64,000 nt of DNA from Anniella stebbinsi (taxonomy: Eukaryota > Chordata > Lepidosauria > Squamata > Anniellidae). The notes below the pieces were generated by a model. It ran no database searches and was not told the DNA's origin. It saw only the letters and a program-made list of their open reading frames with translations. The DNA lies in contig JARDYH010000007.1 of the NCBI GenBank assembly GCA_029215795.1, forward strand, positions 97,417,263 through 97,481,262, given 5' to 3'. A program made the position numbers and the translations under genes. Positions 32,441 through 43,794 of this stretch are shown here, one piece after another (positions within the stretch are counted from its first letter, which is position 1; the number at the start of each line of letters is the position of its first letter).

Positions 32441-33060
32441 CTTAATTACCCCCTGACTACCCGTAACCTGAAAGGCTCCAGAGGCCCGAGAGAGGAAGGG
32501 TCCTGAACCTTTCTGCTCGACGAGGCTCCCCCGTCGCCAGACACTCCCTGCCCGGGTCTTTCGCCGCCTGTCCGCTCTTTGTGGGGGTTGAATCCGGCCT
32601 TAGCCGGCTGCGCAGCTCTGCCGCAGTCGAGGCCCCGCCTCCACAGCCTTCGCCGGGACTCCGGCCACAGCCGCGGCGCCTTCTGCCGCCCTTTTCTTTC
32701 CCGCGCTGCTGCTCTTCAGCCCAGCTACGGCTGGGGCCGAGCCTTGCAGCTCGCCCTGCCGCCGGGTCTTCAGTTGCGGGGGCGGTGCTTCCTCTGGCTC
32801 TTCCTCCCGGTGAGTTCCTTGCCGTGCCGCCAAGGAGGCTCCCTTCCTCCGCTTCTGCCCCGCTGTGGGGGCTCTTCGCTGGAGCGCTGCTTTCCCGCCG
32901 CTGCTGCTGCTGCTGCTGCTGCTCCTGCTGCTCCGCTCCTGCTGCTCTGCTCCTGCTCTTCTCCGCGAGCTGCGGAACAAACTGTGGAGGTGAGGAGGGG
33001 TCCTGGGACTTAAATAGCAGTAGACCCCTCCTACCTCGAGTGGTGCCACCCTGGGCCAGC
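32440..33060. promoter_or_regulatory. GC/CpG-rich region, candidate promoter of the Ngaro-like element
   Basis: The composition changes sharply to GC-rich with many CpGs (about 32460-32990), including a (GCT)n run near 32898-32950. On the minus strand a TATA-like CTATTTAAG (33009-33017) sits just upstream of the GC-rich block, pointing into the Ngaro-like genes. Open frames on both strands are low-complexity and not credible proteins. The alternative is an unrelated CpG island of a host gene, but no exon is recognisable. Confidence 0.4.
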
Positions 33061-33404
33061 AAATGGCAGGCCCCAACATCACCTCACCCCATCCTCACCC
33101 ACAACCACCTCTCCCCACCCAGCGAGCCGGGTAAGGAAAGGCCATTGTAATGATAAATGAAGGAAATACAGCACATTTCTAATTTAGTTTAATTATGTAT
33201 TTAGTTATGATTTTTCTTTTTCTTTCTTCTTTGCTCTTTTTTCTTTCTTTCATCTTCTTTTCTTTTGTTTTTCTTTCCCCTAAAAATGTATTAATTATTC
33301 TTTTCTATTATGTAACAGTTCTTTAGACATTAATTGTTAGGGGACTGATCACATTTTTGGTTATACTTTATAAAATACTTTACAAAATAAAAATAATAAT
33401 AAAA

Positions 33405-33850
33405 AACCCCAAGGGTCTGGAAACAAAGCCCTATGAGGAGAGATTGAAAGAATTGGGCATGTTTAGCCTGGAGAAGAGAAGATTGAGGGGAGACGTGATA
33501 GCACTCTTCAAATATTTGAAAAGTTGCCACACAGAGGAGGACCAGGATCTCTTCTCGATCAACCCAGAGTGCAGGACACGGAATAATGGGCTCAAGTTAC
33601 AGGAAGCCAGATTCCTGCTGGACATTAGGAAAAACTTCCTGACTGTTAGAGCAATACGACAATGGAACCAATGACCTAGGGAGGTGGTGGGCTCTCCCAC
33701 ATTAGAGGCCTTCAAGAGGCAGCTGGACAACCATCTGTCAGGGATGCTTTAAGGTGGATTCCTGCATTGAGCAGGGGATTGGACTCGATGGCCTTATAGG
33801 CCCCTTTCAACTCTACTATTCTATGATCCTATGATTCTATGATATATCCT
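33405..33850 (+). mobile_element. CR1 LINE 3' end, 5'-truncated
   Basis: It encodes [40 protein letters not shown] and NNGLKLQEARFLLDIRKNFL, then a 3' UTR ending in CTATTCTATGATCCTATGATTC. The same family as 14946-19180, with about 90 intact codons at the RT C-terminus (33417-33674). Confidence 0.88.
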
Positions 33851-34065
33851 TTGGATATAAGCCTTGACCTGTAACCAATTGCTAATTTCCCCTCTATATA
33901 AATAGCAGCAGGAACCTCCCCAATTAAAGCAAACAGATAATGACAATAAGAATTAAAATAATTAAGTCACATAAACAACACAGATAAAAGCAGCAGGGAT
34001 GCATTCAATTAAAAGAACATGGCTGAGGGACTCCTAGCCCATGCCTTCCTCATTACACACACAGA

Positions 34066-34112
<47 letters not shown>
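34066..34112. repeat. (GA)n microsatellite
   Basis: More than twenty uninterrupted GA units. It gives rise to meaningless Ser/Leu-repeat frames on the minus strand. Confidence 0.95.
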
Positions 34113-34114
<2 letters not shown>

Positions 34115-34654
34115 CTGCAAAGAGTTAGATCTTGTAAACTCTGTTCTGCTGGGGCAGAACCACCCTGAGAAACTACCCCATGTGAGCTTGCTGCAAAGAA
34201 ATCTTCTTGGATTTCCTTCTGCCCAGGAATCCAGTGAGATTTTGGGCAAAACAGCAGCTGCCTGAGGCAGAGATGGCTGCATGCCATGCTGCAGGAAAGG
34301 TGGGTGGGAGGGAGTTTATTTTAAGAAGCAGGGACTTTGCAGCCTGAAGATGCATTTTTTAGTCCTGCAGGTGTATTCACACACACAGCAAAGCCAATCA
34401 GCATATGTAAGCCATGCCCTTGAGCAGCCCTGCATGGTAAGGGGCATAGATGAGGATTGCTTTGAAGTACTCATGCAATCAGGGCATTTCACAGAGCCAG
34501 TTGTGGGGAAGCTTAATTTTAGGCTCCAGTGCTTGCAATATATGAGTCAGAGGCACAATGAGGTAATGTCACTTGTAAAGGGGGAGGAGGAGATAATGTA
34601 AATTTGTCATAAAATCCATGACATTTAGGTCGTTATTACATGGGCAGTTTTATG
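34113..34654. other. No gene recognised
   Basis: Apparently low-repeat sequence between the GA microsatellite and the hAT fragment. Confidence 0.35.
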
Positions 34655-34940
34655 TAGGGATGTGGATCGTCTTGTTACAATTCCCGATAACAATCCAATA
34701 ATAACTTTATCTGACATATCAGGCCTGATAACGATACGATATCCCCCCGATATTATCGGATCTGATAATTATAAATTTGATAATTATCGGATTTTATCGA
34801 AAATATCAGACCACAATTTTTTGAAAGTGTGTTCCCGTGCAGATTGTCTATTGCTAGTCATGTGTATTAAATTTCAGAGGAATTGCTCAAATCCTTGATT
34901 TTATATGAATTCTTTCAAGATCATTTTAGTTTTGACAGCT
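34655..34940. mobile_element. Nonautonomous hAT element, left part only
   Basis: It starts TAGGGATGTGGATCG and has subterminal CCGATAAT/ATCGG motifs (34680-34800). The shared internal part TTGATTTTATATGAATT then follows (about 34900), matching 25088-25105. It is cut at about 34940 by an L2-like LINE. Confidence 0.75.
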
Positions 34941-34944
34941 GGCT

Positions 34945-35637
34945 GACTGGGCTGCCCTGTTTCAATTGCTTCCAAAGTACCACAATCTTTTAAAAAAATT
35001 GAGGCTCGACTTCTGCAATGTGCTGTACATAGGGCTACCTCTGTGCCTAGTTCAGAAACTTCAACTAATTCAAAATATGGCGGCCAGGTTGGTCAATGGT
35101 ACACCTAGGGGTGACCATATCACACCAGCTTTAAAATCACTTCACTGGCTGCCAGTTAGTTTCTGGGTGAAGTACAAAGTGTTGGTTATTATCTTTAAAG
35201 CCCTACATGGTTTAGGTCCAGGTTACCTGCAGGATCGCCTTCTCCCGTACAATCTGCCCCGCACGCTCAGGTCCTCTGGGAAGAATTTATTACAGTCGGC
35301 CAAGACTAGACTGACAACTGTTACCCAGAGGACCTTCTCTTCTGCCTCTCCCAGACTGTGGAACAAGCTGCCAAGAGAGATCCGCCAACTTACCAGTCTT
35401 GAATAATTTAAGAGAGCTATAAAGACTGATCTTTTCTGGCAGGCCTACCCAGTCGAATTTTAAGACTTTGTTGATTTTAATAATGTATTAATTTCATATG
35501 ATTTTAATTAGTTTAAGTATTGTATATTGTATTTTATATTGTTGGTACTGATGTTGTTCCCCGCCTCAATCCAGAGGGAGAGGCGGGTAAGAAATAATAA
35601 TAATAATAATAATAATAATTATTATTATTATTATTAT
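34945..35637 (+). mobile_element. L2-like LINE 3' part with (AAT)n tail
   Basis: Coding at 34966-35406 reads LDFCNVLYIGLPLCLVQKLQ, AARLVNGTPRGDHITPALKS and LHWLPVSFWVKYKVLVIIFK. It then continues with FKALHGLGPGYLQDRLLPYN, LRSSGKNLLQSAKTRL and RLWNKLPREIRQLTSLE. This is the C-terminal region of L2-type ORF2, 146 codons without a stop. The 3' UTR ends AGGCGGGTAAGAAATAATAA. It differs from the AAATAAATAA-ended L2 family by its tail and the PYNLPRTLRSSG segment. Confidence 0.85.
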
Positions 35638-37520
35638 GAAGCTAATGTATATAAGTGAGAAGTGTGAATGGGTGAAGTAGCGTCTGCCGCCCACAACACT
35701 CACCCTAATGTTAGAGTAGAGAAACTTGGGACAATCATACACAAGTTTTTTAAAAACTGGACTTTAAAAATAAAAAAGCCAGCCAGCCAGCTGAGACTCC
35801 TCCACAAAACCCGGGTCTTCCACCAAGTCAGCATGTGGCCAGGGATACAGTTTCCCAGCAATAGCTCCATGTGGTCATCCTGGCAATAGTCCTCCCCTTG
35901 CTGCATCCAGCTCACCTGAGTCGGAGGTGATGCCTCTGCCCTGGGAACCCTCTTCCAGCCCTTCTCCTAGTTATGCTGTCAGAACTGTGGTTGGCCACCG
36001 GGTCAGGCAGAGACATGTCTTCTCTGAGTTCTCACCTAAATCTCAGGCAACGAAGAGATTTCGGTTCCTTTTAAGCCAGATAGAAATGATACAGATGACA
36101 CAGAAAAAATAAAATGAAAGAAAATTGGGCTTATGAGGATAATAACTTAGAAGCTGTCATATGAAGAATAATTGAATTCATTGACATTTAATGCTACAGA
36201 AAACAATAGTAGCCATGCGGCCACCCATCTGATTTATGTCTAGTTCATGTTTAACAAAACAAGGCTAAGGGTCATGCAGTCAGGAGTTCCATAAATAATC
36301 TGTTAATGGGATTTCCAAACAAGCTGTCCCCCAAATGTTTTTTTTGTCTCACAGAGAGAATATTAAAATGCAAATGGATGCAGACTGTGTCTTCAGAAAC
36401 AACCATGTTCATTTAACCCCTGACCTCACCATTTAACTGCCCATCCTGGCAATTTGTATGGTGTTAGCCATGACATGTCACTCCAAAGTGGAAGCTCACA
36501 ACAGCACGCACCCAGGAAAGCAGTTACTATCTGCAAAGCTCTGTTAATCATGTGGTGGTGGTGAGGGAATGGGACAACACCACCCTTTGAAAGCTTTCCT
36601 CACCAGCATCCCTCTTCCATTATCCCCAATTAGCTGATGACATGTTTAAGCCAAGAGGAAACAGCAGCGGCAGCAGCAACAACCGCCATCACAACCACCA
36701 AGGAATGTGTTTATGGAAGAACTTATTTACCACTAGACTCTATCCCAACTCTGTCTGGTGCTGCTGCTTCAAGAAGTAGAAGTCATGGCCTTCCAGCTAG
36801 CTGCCTTGATGTCACTTTATGCTCTCAAACAGTTGGACAGATCAGATAAAACTTGTTGCACTCAATGCTGGCTTATCTCCATGGGTTGAGGTACCAAATC
36901 ATGTTGGCTGCCCCAGAGCTCAGGGAACGTGGCACAGCATCACCCTGGACAATGGAAATATGCCCCAGTTCTACGTGCTTGGCAATAGTTGGCGTTCCTC
37001 CTTCTCCACTGCTATGAATAGTCAACTGATTCACAAAGGATCCTTTGGCTCTTTTCCGCCAAGCGCTCCGCTCCTCCTTGCTCTTTTGTGTTTCTTCCTC
37101 TTGAGAGCTCATGGGTGGCTCCTCACCCCCCACTCCCACCCCAAACTGTCCTTACTTAGAGTGATATCACAGTGGCTGCAGGTAAATCCTTCTGGGCTAC
37201 TTTCAATCCCACATCTCATATGTGTGGAAAATTCTCTTCCAAGGGCTCACAGATCAGTAACACGGGATGCTTCCAAGCTGATGACTCCTGGTGCTGACAA
37301 TCAAAAGGCATTGTCCAGCTACTCTTCCCCCCCATTTCTGTTTTCTGGCAAACAGAAAAAAAAGATGGAAGAAGTGGCAGGGAAACCTAGGAGGCTTACA
37401 AATGGAAGACATCATTGTCTGCTGCCTCTGTAAGATTCTGTGAACAAAGTTGGGCAATCAAAACATCAAAGCCTCTTCTGGAAGCCTCCCCATTCCCTCC
37501 CATCCCAACTGCTTTATACT
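35638..37520. other. No gene recognised
   Basis: About 1.9 kb with no coding signature. A short (CAG)n-like tract lies at 36660-36690. Open frames of 60-200 codons here lack any recognisable domain. Confidence 0.4.
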
Positions 37521-37524
37521 CTTT

Positions 37525-37870
37525 GGCTGCCTCTACAAGAGGCATTTAAAGGCGCATTAAAAATTTTACCTCTACAAGAACGGAGCGCAAATCGGGCGTA
37601 GAGGCGCTTTAAACATCCGATTATGCGCATTATCGAATGCGCGTTAAATAGCGAGTTTTATTTTGCTCCGGCCGTTAAAGCGCATTTTGCCTATGTGAAC
37701 AAGCGATTCTCCGCATTAACTACTTGTAAAGTGCATTTGAAACAACTGGTAAGGTCACCCGTTGAGTGCTCGATTACCTCCTGCATACAAGCATTAATGA
37801 TAAAGCGCTTCTGCGAATATGCGCATAATCAGCTAACCAGGCGTAAAGCCGAATTCTTGTAGATGAGGCC
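37525..37870 (-). mobile_element. CpG-rich MITE copy 3
   Basis: 346 bp with ends GGCTGCCTCTACAAG and CTTGTAGATGAGGCC, flanked by TTT on both sides (37522-37524 and 37871-37873). Inside are GGAGCGCAAATCGGGCG, ATGCGCATTATCGAATGCGC and GCTCCGGCCGTTAAAGCGCA. Opposite orientation to copy 1. Noncoding. Confidence 0.85.
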
Positions 37871-37937
37871 TTTGACTGGGTTTGGATGACACAATAGTTT
37901 AACTTTTGTAAACTTATATTTATATGGTTTAATTCTA

Positions 37938-39652
37938 CATGTGGACAAGGTGCTTGGCCAAATCTGGTCGACCACCTGTGTGCTTGGACCTTGCCCTTCA
38001 TGGCTCATTACATCAAATGAGGAGGGGATTGCTGGCTGGGTCCAGGAGGTTGTAAATGCCTTGAGAGAGCATTTGTCAGCCTCTTTAAAGAAGCGGTAAT
38101 CAGACCACACCTGAAAAAGCCTAACCTGGACCCAGAGGATGTTGACAATTATAGGCTGGCGGCTAATATCCCCTTCTTGGGCAAGGTGCTTGAGCGGGTG
38201 GTTGCAGGACAACTCCAGGCACTCTTGAATGAAACCGATTATCTACATCCATTTCCATCAGGCTTCAGGCCTGGTTTTGGAATGGAAACTGCCTTGGCCG
38301 CCCTGTGGGAAGACCTTTGCCAGAAGAGGGACAGGGGGAGTGTGACCCTGTTGATTCTCTTGGACCTCTCAGCGGCTTTCGATACCATCGACCATGGTAT
38401 CCTTCTGGATAGGCTGTCTGGGCTGGGAGTTGGAGGCACTGCGTTACAGTGGTTCCGCTCCTGCTTGGATGGCCGATTCCAGAAAGTGGTGCTGGGGGAT
38501 TATTGCTCTGTGCCATGGCACCTAGGCCATGGGGTCCCACAGGGCTCTATATTATCCCCTGTGCTGTTCAACATTTCCATGAAACCACTGGGAGAGTTTA
38601 TCCGGAGATGTGGGTTGAGGTGTCATCAATATGCGGATGACACTCAGCTCTACCTCTCCTTTTCATCAAACCCAGGCTGTTCTGAATTGGTGCCTGGGCA
38701 TGGTAATAGACTGGATGATGGCCAACAAACTGAGACTCATTCCAGACAAGACTGAGGTACTATTTGTGGGTGGTTCGGTGATATTCACCCTGTTCTGGAG
38801 GGGGTTGCACTCCCCCTAAAGGATTGGGTTTGTAGTTTGGGGGTGCTCCTGGATCCAGAACTGTCACTTGAGGCACAAGTGGACTCAGTGGCAAGGAGCA
38901 CCTTGTATCAGCTTAGGCTGATATACCAACTGCGTCCTTATCTGGACAGAGATAGCCTAGCTACAGTTATCCATGCTCTGATAACCTCTTGTCTGGATTA
39001 CTGCAATGCGTTATACATGGAGCTGCCTTTGAAAACGGTCCGGAAACTTCAACTGGTACAAAACAGGGCAGCCACACTGTTAATGGGGACTGGCCAACAA
39101 GACCACATTACGCCATTCCTTTTCCAGCTTCACTGGCTACCAGTCAAGGTCTGGGCCTGATTCAGAGTGCTAGTTTTATTATTCAGAGCCCTAAACAGCT
39201 TGGGGCCAGGTTATCTGAAGGAACACCTCCTCCCATATGTACCTGCCTGGACCCTAAGATCATCTCCATGAGCCCCTGCCAAAGGAAGTGACTAGGAGGA
39301 GGGCTCTCTCTGCTGTGGCACCCCAGCTGTGGAATGAGCTCCCTAGAGAGGTTCACCTGGCACCTACATTATACTCTTAGATGCCAGGTGAAGACCTTTT
39401 TATTTTCTCAATATTTTAACAGTTTATCAATTTAATTTTTAACTTTGATGTTTTAAATTTGTATTTTAAATCTGTATTAATTTCTGCATTGCTGCTTGGT
39501 TTTATCCTGTGATTTTATATTGTATTTTTATGCTATGTTTTTATACTGTTGTTTTATATTTGAATGGTTTTTATGATTTTAATTTTTATAAACTGCCCAG
39601 AGAGCATCAGCTATTGAGTGGTATAAAAATGCAATAAATAAACTTTGTAAAT
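37938..39652 (+). mobile_element. L2-like LINE, RT region to 3' tail
   Basis: It starts within ORF2 (DKVLGQ-like) and runs through the RT: FLGKVLERVVAGQLQALLNE, GFRPGFGMETALAALWEDLC, LLDLSAAFDTIDHGILLDRL, GVPQGSILSPVLFNI and CHQYADDTQLYLSFS. The catalytic YADD is at about 38625-38645. A frame break at about 38670 follows, then the C-terminal region (GVLLDPELSLEAQVDSVARS, LDYCNALYMELPLKTVRKLQ) and a 3' UTR ending near 39650 in GCAATAAATAAA. It is 5'-truncated and contains stops, so it is inactive. Confidence 0.88.
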
Positions 39653-39669
39653 CACCATGAGTCCCAGCC

Positions 39670-39752
39670 CTGGGAAAAAAGCAAAATATAAATAAATAAA
39701 TAAAATAATAAAATAATAAAATAATAAATAATAAAATAATAAAATAATAATA
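39670..39752. repeat. (AAATA)n / (AATAAA)n simple repeat
   Basis: An A/T-only repeat directly downstream of the L2 tail, with AATAAT and AAATAAATAA units. Confidence 0.85.
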
Positions 39753-40284
39753 TAGTCCATGGTAGACTAAATAGTCCACCATCGCCTATTCTGTCATCTG
39801 TCAGGGGGAAACCACATCCTGAAATAACGAACACAAATGGTATGCAGAGTTGATTATCTGCACAACCATTGACTATTGTGTCGTGTGGCAGGCTCCGTTG
39901 ATTATTTCTGATGCCTACAGAGTCGCGAGGCAAGGGCAGCAGAACCCCCTGTTGCTCTTGCCCAACAGGGCTCTATAGGCAGGGGAAATAATCCTGTCCG
40001 GGAGGAGTAATAATCCCATCCGGGAAGTGCTTGGAGAGCCACCGATTGTGCTGTCCCTTGGTGGGGTACCACAATCCGTGCCTTTCCACGTGTGTCCCGG
40101 GACAGGCCCATACCATCCCTGGGTGTGGCACAGCCAATCGTGGCACCCCACATGTTCCCAGAGATGTGCACTTCCCTTTCCCCTGAGGGAAAGTGCTGGC
40201 AACTGGGGATGGGATGCTAGGAACCCTTGCTGCTGCTTGAGACCGGCAGGAGCTCCTAGCGTCCCCCATCGTCAGCTGCCGCCA
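39753..40284. other. No gene recognised
   Basis: It includes several short inverted motifs (for example CCTGTTGCTCTTGCCCAACAGG at 39950-39970), but no family or gene is recognised. Confidence 0.35.
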
Positions 40285-40546
40285 CTTCTGCTGCTCCCAG
40301 ACTGTGGGGTGGCCTGCCAGGAGAGATGCACCAACTTGACAGTCTTTCAGAATTTAAGAAAGCTATAAAGACTGATTTCTTCTGGCAGGCCTACCCAGTC
40401 GAATTTTAAGAGTTTTATTGGTATTTTAACAATGTATTAGTTTTTCTATGTTTTTAATCAGTTTTATGTATTTCATATCATTTGTTTTTAATGTTGTTCC
40501 CTGCCTTGATCCAGAGGGATAGGCAGGTAAGAAATAAATAAATATA

Positions 40547-40586
<40 letters not shown>
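40285..40586 (+). mobile_element. L2-like LINE 3' tail with (ATT)n
   Basis: TGCTCCCAGACTGTGGGGTG followed by AAAGCTATAAAGACTGATTT, GGCCTACCCAGTCGAATTTT and AGGTAAGAAATAAATAAA(T), then (ATT)n. The same family as 34945-35637 but further truncated. Confidence 0.8.
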
Positions 40587-40587
<1 letters not shown>

Positions 40588-40633
40588 TGCGGCAAACACA
40601 ATTTGTTGCTAGGCCGTGGATGGAGTGGGGGGA

Positions 40634-40966
40634 TGTTGTCAAGAGAAACTCTCCTGATAGTGTCTCTCTCCACCCTCAGTGTAGCAACAAATGGGGAGGA
40701 GGTGTTGCGGAGGGATACTGTCCCCTGACCAGGGATGGTGTCCCACCGCAATGCCTCCTTCCCCATTTGTTGCAAGGCCAGGGCAGAGGGAGCTGTCAGC
40801 ATCTCTCTTTGCTCTTGGCCACACAACAAATGGGGAAGGAGGCAGCTTTGCAGAGCGATATCATCCCCTGTCAGGGGATGGCATCCCTCTGCAGCACCTC
40901 CTCCCCATTTGTTGCTACACTGAGGGTGGAGAGAGACACTACCAGGAGAGAGTGCCTTGACTATGT
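40634..40966. repeat. 330-bp nested palindrome (foldback sequence)
   Basis: Outer arms are GTGTCTCTCTCCACCCTCAG (40660) with CTGAGGGTGGAGAGAGACAC (40919). They continue inward through ACAAATGGGGAGGAGGTG and CACCTCCTCCCCATTTGT. A second, inner pair is CTCCTTCCCCATTTGTTG against CAACAAATGGGGAAGGAG. As a result both strands encode the same peptide string VSLHPQCSNKWGGG. The units are related to each other, so it may be an inverted duplication of an older repeat. Probably a foldback MITE; no target duplication identified. Confidence 0.8.
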
Positions 40967-42689
40967 CCGTCGGCGGAGGAGACCCACCTGCCAGTTCTTG
41001 CTGCGGTGATGGCTGCAGCACGTCTTCCTCCATGGCGGCTGCTGTTGCAAGAAGCAGTGGACAGTTTTCCTCCCCTGTCAGCAAGAAGGAGGTGGGGAAG
41101 CATCTCTCCCCGCTCTCCATGGAATGGGCCCCTCCGATAAGGTCAGCAGGAACCAGTGCCCCCATTCAAAGGCAAGGACACAGACACTGATTGACATGAA
41201 AGAAGAGGAATTGCCTTGCTTCAGAAGAAGCATCCTGTATAGCCTTCAAAGAATGATAGGAAAGGAATGAAAAAGGAGACTGTCATAACAGCATTGCTAC
41301 ATCAAGAAGGGATAGCAAGAAGGCCATTTTCCTTTTAAAGGATAGACAAAAGCTTCCAGAATGGAGTGTAGGGTTTCTCACCGCCAAAACGTAACTAGGA
41401 GGAGAAAGTCAAAATGGGGAGGGGGTGGTTTGCAAACAACAAAAGCAACATTCTTCCCTGTGAAATGCACCACCATGTTTGGCGATCATTGGACCAATGG
41501 TCTGACTCACTCCTAAGCATATATCCCAACAAACTTCACAAGCACCAAGCTGAGTATTAGCAGCCCATCAAGACTTCACTCTAGTTTCAGTATCTTTCAG
41601 CTAGCTAAAATGATCAGCTGTGTGGTTGCCTCATTAGCACTAGTCATCCAAAGAGGGGACAAGACGAAATGGTATTGGTTAAACTTGGGTACACATGTAT
41701 TAATTTCTGTCTTAAATTTGGATTTCTAACTGGAGGTGGGAAGGGTCAGATCTACATGGGGGATTTACTCTGGTGCTACGGCACCTCAGATGTGATTGTA
41801 GCACATGACTTTCCCCCATCTCTGCAGCACTTGCAGGTTTTCAGGCCATAAAACGTGCATTTGTGCAATGTTTTTTGATGGCTTCAGTGCTGCTTGGAAG
41901 TCTGCGTGACCTCTCAGTTTCTGGCTTTGATTCTGGCTTCGGCAGCAGCTGAGGAAAGCAGTGCTACAAGAAGTAAGGGAAAATTGCATCAGCAAAGGGT
42001 GAACCCAAGGAGAGGAGTTGACGTCATCCTCTGTTGATCGTGTTTTGTTTTTTCTCAAATGATCCCTACTCCTGAGAAAGTCAGCATGTTGCTTTGGGGA
42101 TTTCTTTTTTAAAAAACACCCTTCTGTGCAGGTATGCATTTTCATATAAGATTAATGTCCTCAAGGAACCACTTGCTGAAAACAGCCCAGATAAACATGT
42201 CTACTCAGACGTAAATCAAATTGCCTTCAATTGCCTTTACTCAGCACAGGAGGGGAGAGAGGTGTGGGGAAAGGGGGGATTGCTTTGCCTTTTGTTTTCA
42301 ATCTCCCCTTATCCACTGTGTCGGACCTGCACATAAGCTTAATGACTTGTTGATGCAGTGAGACTCTACCTACAGAAGCTCAAACTAATGCAACTTCCTG
42401 CCATACAGAAACGTTTTTCTTCTTCTCAGGCATGAGCAGCTTTAATTGGCTGTGTGTGATGGGAGGAGCAAATCCAAATAAATGAAAACACGTTTTCAAA
42501 CTGAATCACATTGGAAAGCGTCTCTGTGTAGACGGGGCCCTGGTGGGAGCTGCATAACATACACACACTGCTGCTCCCGCCTGATTGGGCTGTGAGCACA
42601 AGGCACGTTCACCTCATTTCCCCCACCTCCACCTGCCTCATGCCTCTTCTGTTGAAGAAGCCAGAGATCACCAAAAAGATTGCCAATGT
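40967..42689. other. No gene recognised
   Basis: About 1.7 kb without coding signature. A partial dispersed repeat (TCTACTCAGACGTAAATCAA) lies at 42199-42240. The open frames lack recognisable domains. Confidence 0.4.
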
Positions 42690-42830
42690 GCCCACCTGAG
42701 GACAGAGCATTGGTCCATCTAGCCCAGTATCATCTACCTTAAGTGAAAGTAGCTGTCCAAGGCATCTCCCATTGCTTTCAACCTAACTTTTTTGACTGGA
42801 GATGCCAGGGTCTATCTTTTAAACCAATGT
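42690..42830 (-). repeat. tRNA-derived SINE, partial and diverged
   Basis: GAGCATTGGTCCATCTAGCC, CAGTATCATCTACC and GGAGATGCCAGGGTCTATCT match the body of the SINEs at 8905-9135 and 57075-57255 in the same orientation. The tRNA-like head is absent. Confidence 0.6.
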
Positions 42831-42853
42831 TTTTTCTTCCAAGAATTAGCTAA

Positions 42854-43208
42854 GGGTGCCTCTACAAGAGAGGTTTAATGCGCTTTGAAGGTTCATTAAA
42901 ATTTTTACCTCTACAAGAACGGAGCGCAAATCGGGCGTAGAGGCGCGTTATCTCCCCGATAATGCGCATTTTCGAATGCGCGTTAAATCGCGAGTTTTAT
43001 TTTGCTCCGGCCGTTAAAGCGCATTTTCCCCGTGTGAACAAGCGATTATGCGCATTAACTTCTTGTAAAGCGCTTTTTGGACATCTATTAATGCGCTTCA
43101 CCACCTCTCGCTGCCTCCCGTGCAGAGGGATTAGGAGTAAATGCACGTCTGCGATAATGCGCATAATCGCTGAACCGGGCACAAAAGTGAATCTTTGTAG
43201 AGGGAGCC
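42854..43208 (-). mobile_element. CpG-rich MITE copy 4
   Basis: 355 bp with ends GGGTGCCTCTACAAG and CTTTGTAGAGGGAGCC. Flanks are TAA (42851-42853) and GAA (43209-43211), consistent with a 3-bp duplication with one change. Internal ATGCGC motifs are well conserved. Noncoding. Confidence 0.85.
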
Positions 43209-43794
43209 GAAACCACTTGTGGCAAAATCTTTTGCCCCAGTTCCAAGAATATTTTTTCACTGAAAACTAGCTCAGAGCGTATATAAAACGAATCACTTTG
43301 TACTGACAGTTAGCACATGTAATGAATACCACTCCTATGAAATACAGTGAATTCTTATCAACAATACACATTAAATCCATATTTTATGACAAGGGGTTTG
43401 TCTACATGATTCTGCCGGCAACTTGCAGCCACCACGAATTTTCACCCTAAAACTGCACTTTTAAAAAGTGCTTTTTCCTTTACTCTGAGCTCACCACCTA
43501 CTTTGCTCTGTCTGTCGGTGGTGATCTTGCTTCAGATTGAGGCTGGGGGTGTCCCTGGGGTGGATTGAGACATAGTGTAGGTTGGGTGATGTGTGGGAAG
43601 GCAAAGCACAGGAGGCAGGCTCAATGAGCTGAATAGCCTCCAGCACTGTGGCTTTTTCAGTTGGGAAGTCCGTGGTCCCTCCTGCTGCGGAGATTTGCAT
43701 TCCTACCCGTCAGCTGCGATTCCTTGGGGTTTTGAGGGAATGAGCGGCAAAGTGTCATCATCAAGACACCCCCAAGGTCATCCAGGGTTTGGGA
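43209..43794. other. No gene recognised
   Basis: Spacer between MITE copy 4 and the L2 relic. No feature was recognised. Confidence 0.35.

Larger units (their letters stand above)
27728..33060 (-). mobile_element. Ngaro-like tyrosine-recombinase retrotransposon, 3'-truncated
   Basis: Gene order on the minus strand is gag-like (31969-30739), Cys/His knuckle (about 30640-30560), RT (30560-29700), RNase H (29697-29200), tyrosine recombinase (29090-28136) and SGNH hydrolase (28080-27728). There is no aspartic protease or DDE integrase. RT plus RNase H followed by a tyrosine recombinase defines the DIRS/Ngaro group. A hydrolase after the recombinase, rather than a methyltransferase, points to Ngaro. 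The upstream GC-rich region (32440-33060) may be its promoter-bearing 5' end. The 3' terminal repeats are missing, so the expected split-direct-repeat structure cannot be tested. Confidence 0.8.

Noticed and set aside
32457..33150. Long open frames on both strands in the GC-rich region (up to about 200 codons)
   Set aside because: Low-complexity Gln, Ser, Arg and Pro-rich translations without any domain. Their length follows from high GC content and a (GCT)n run.
36637..37433. Forward frames of 70 and 204 codons
   Set aside because: No domain, no repeat of the sequence elsewhere and no splice context; composition is ordinary intergenic.
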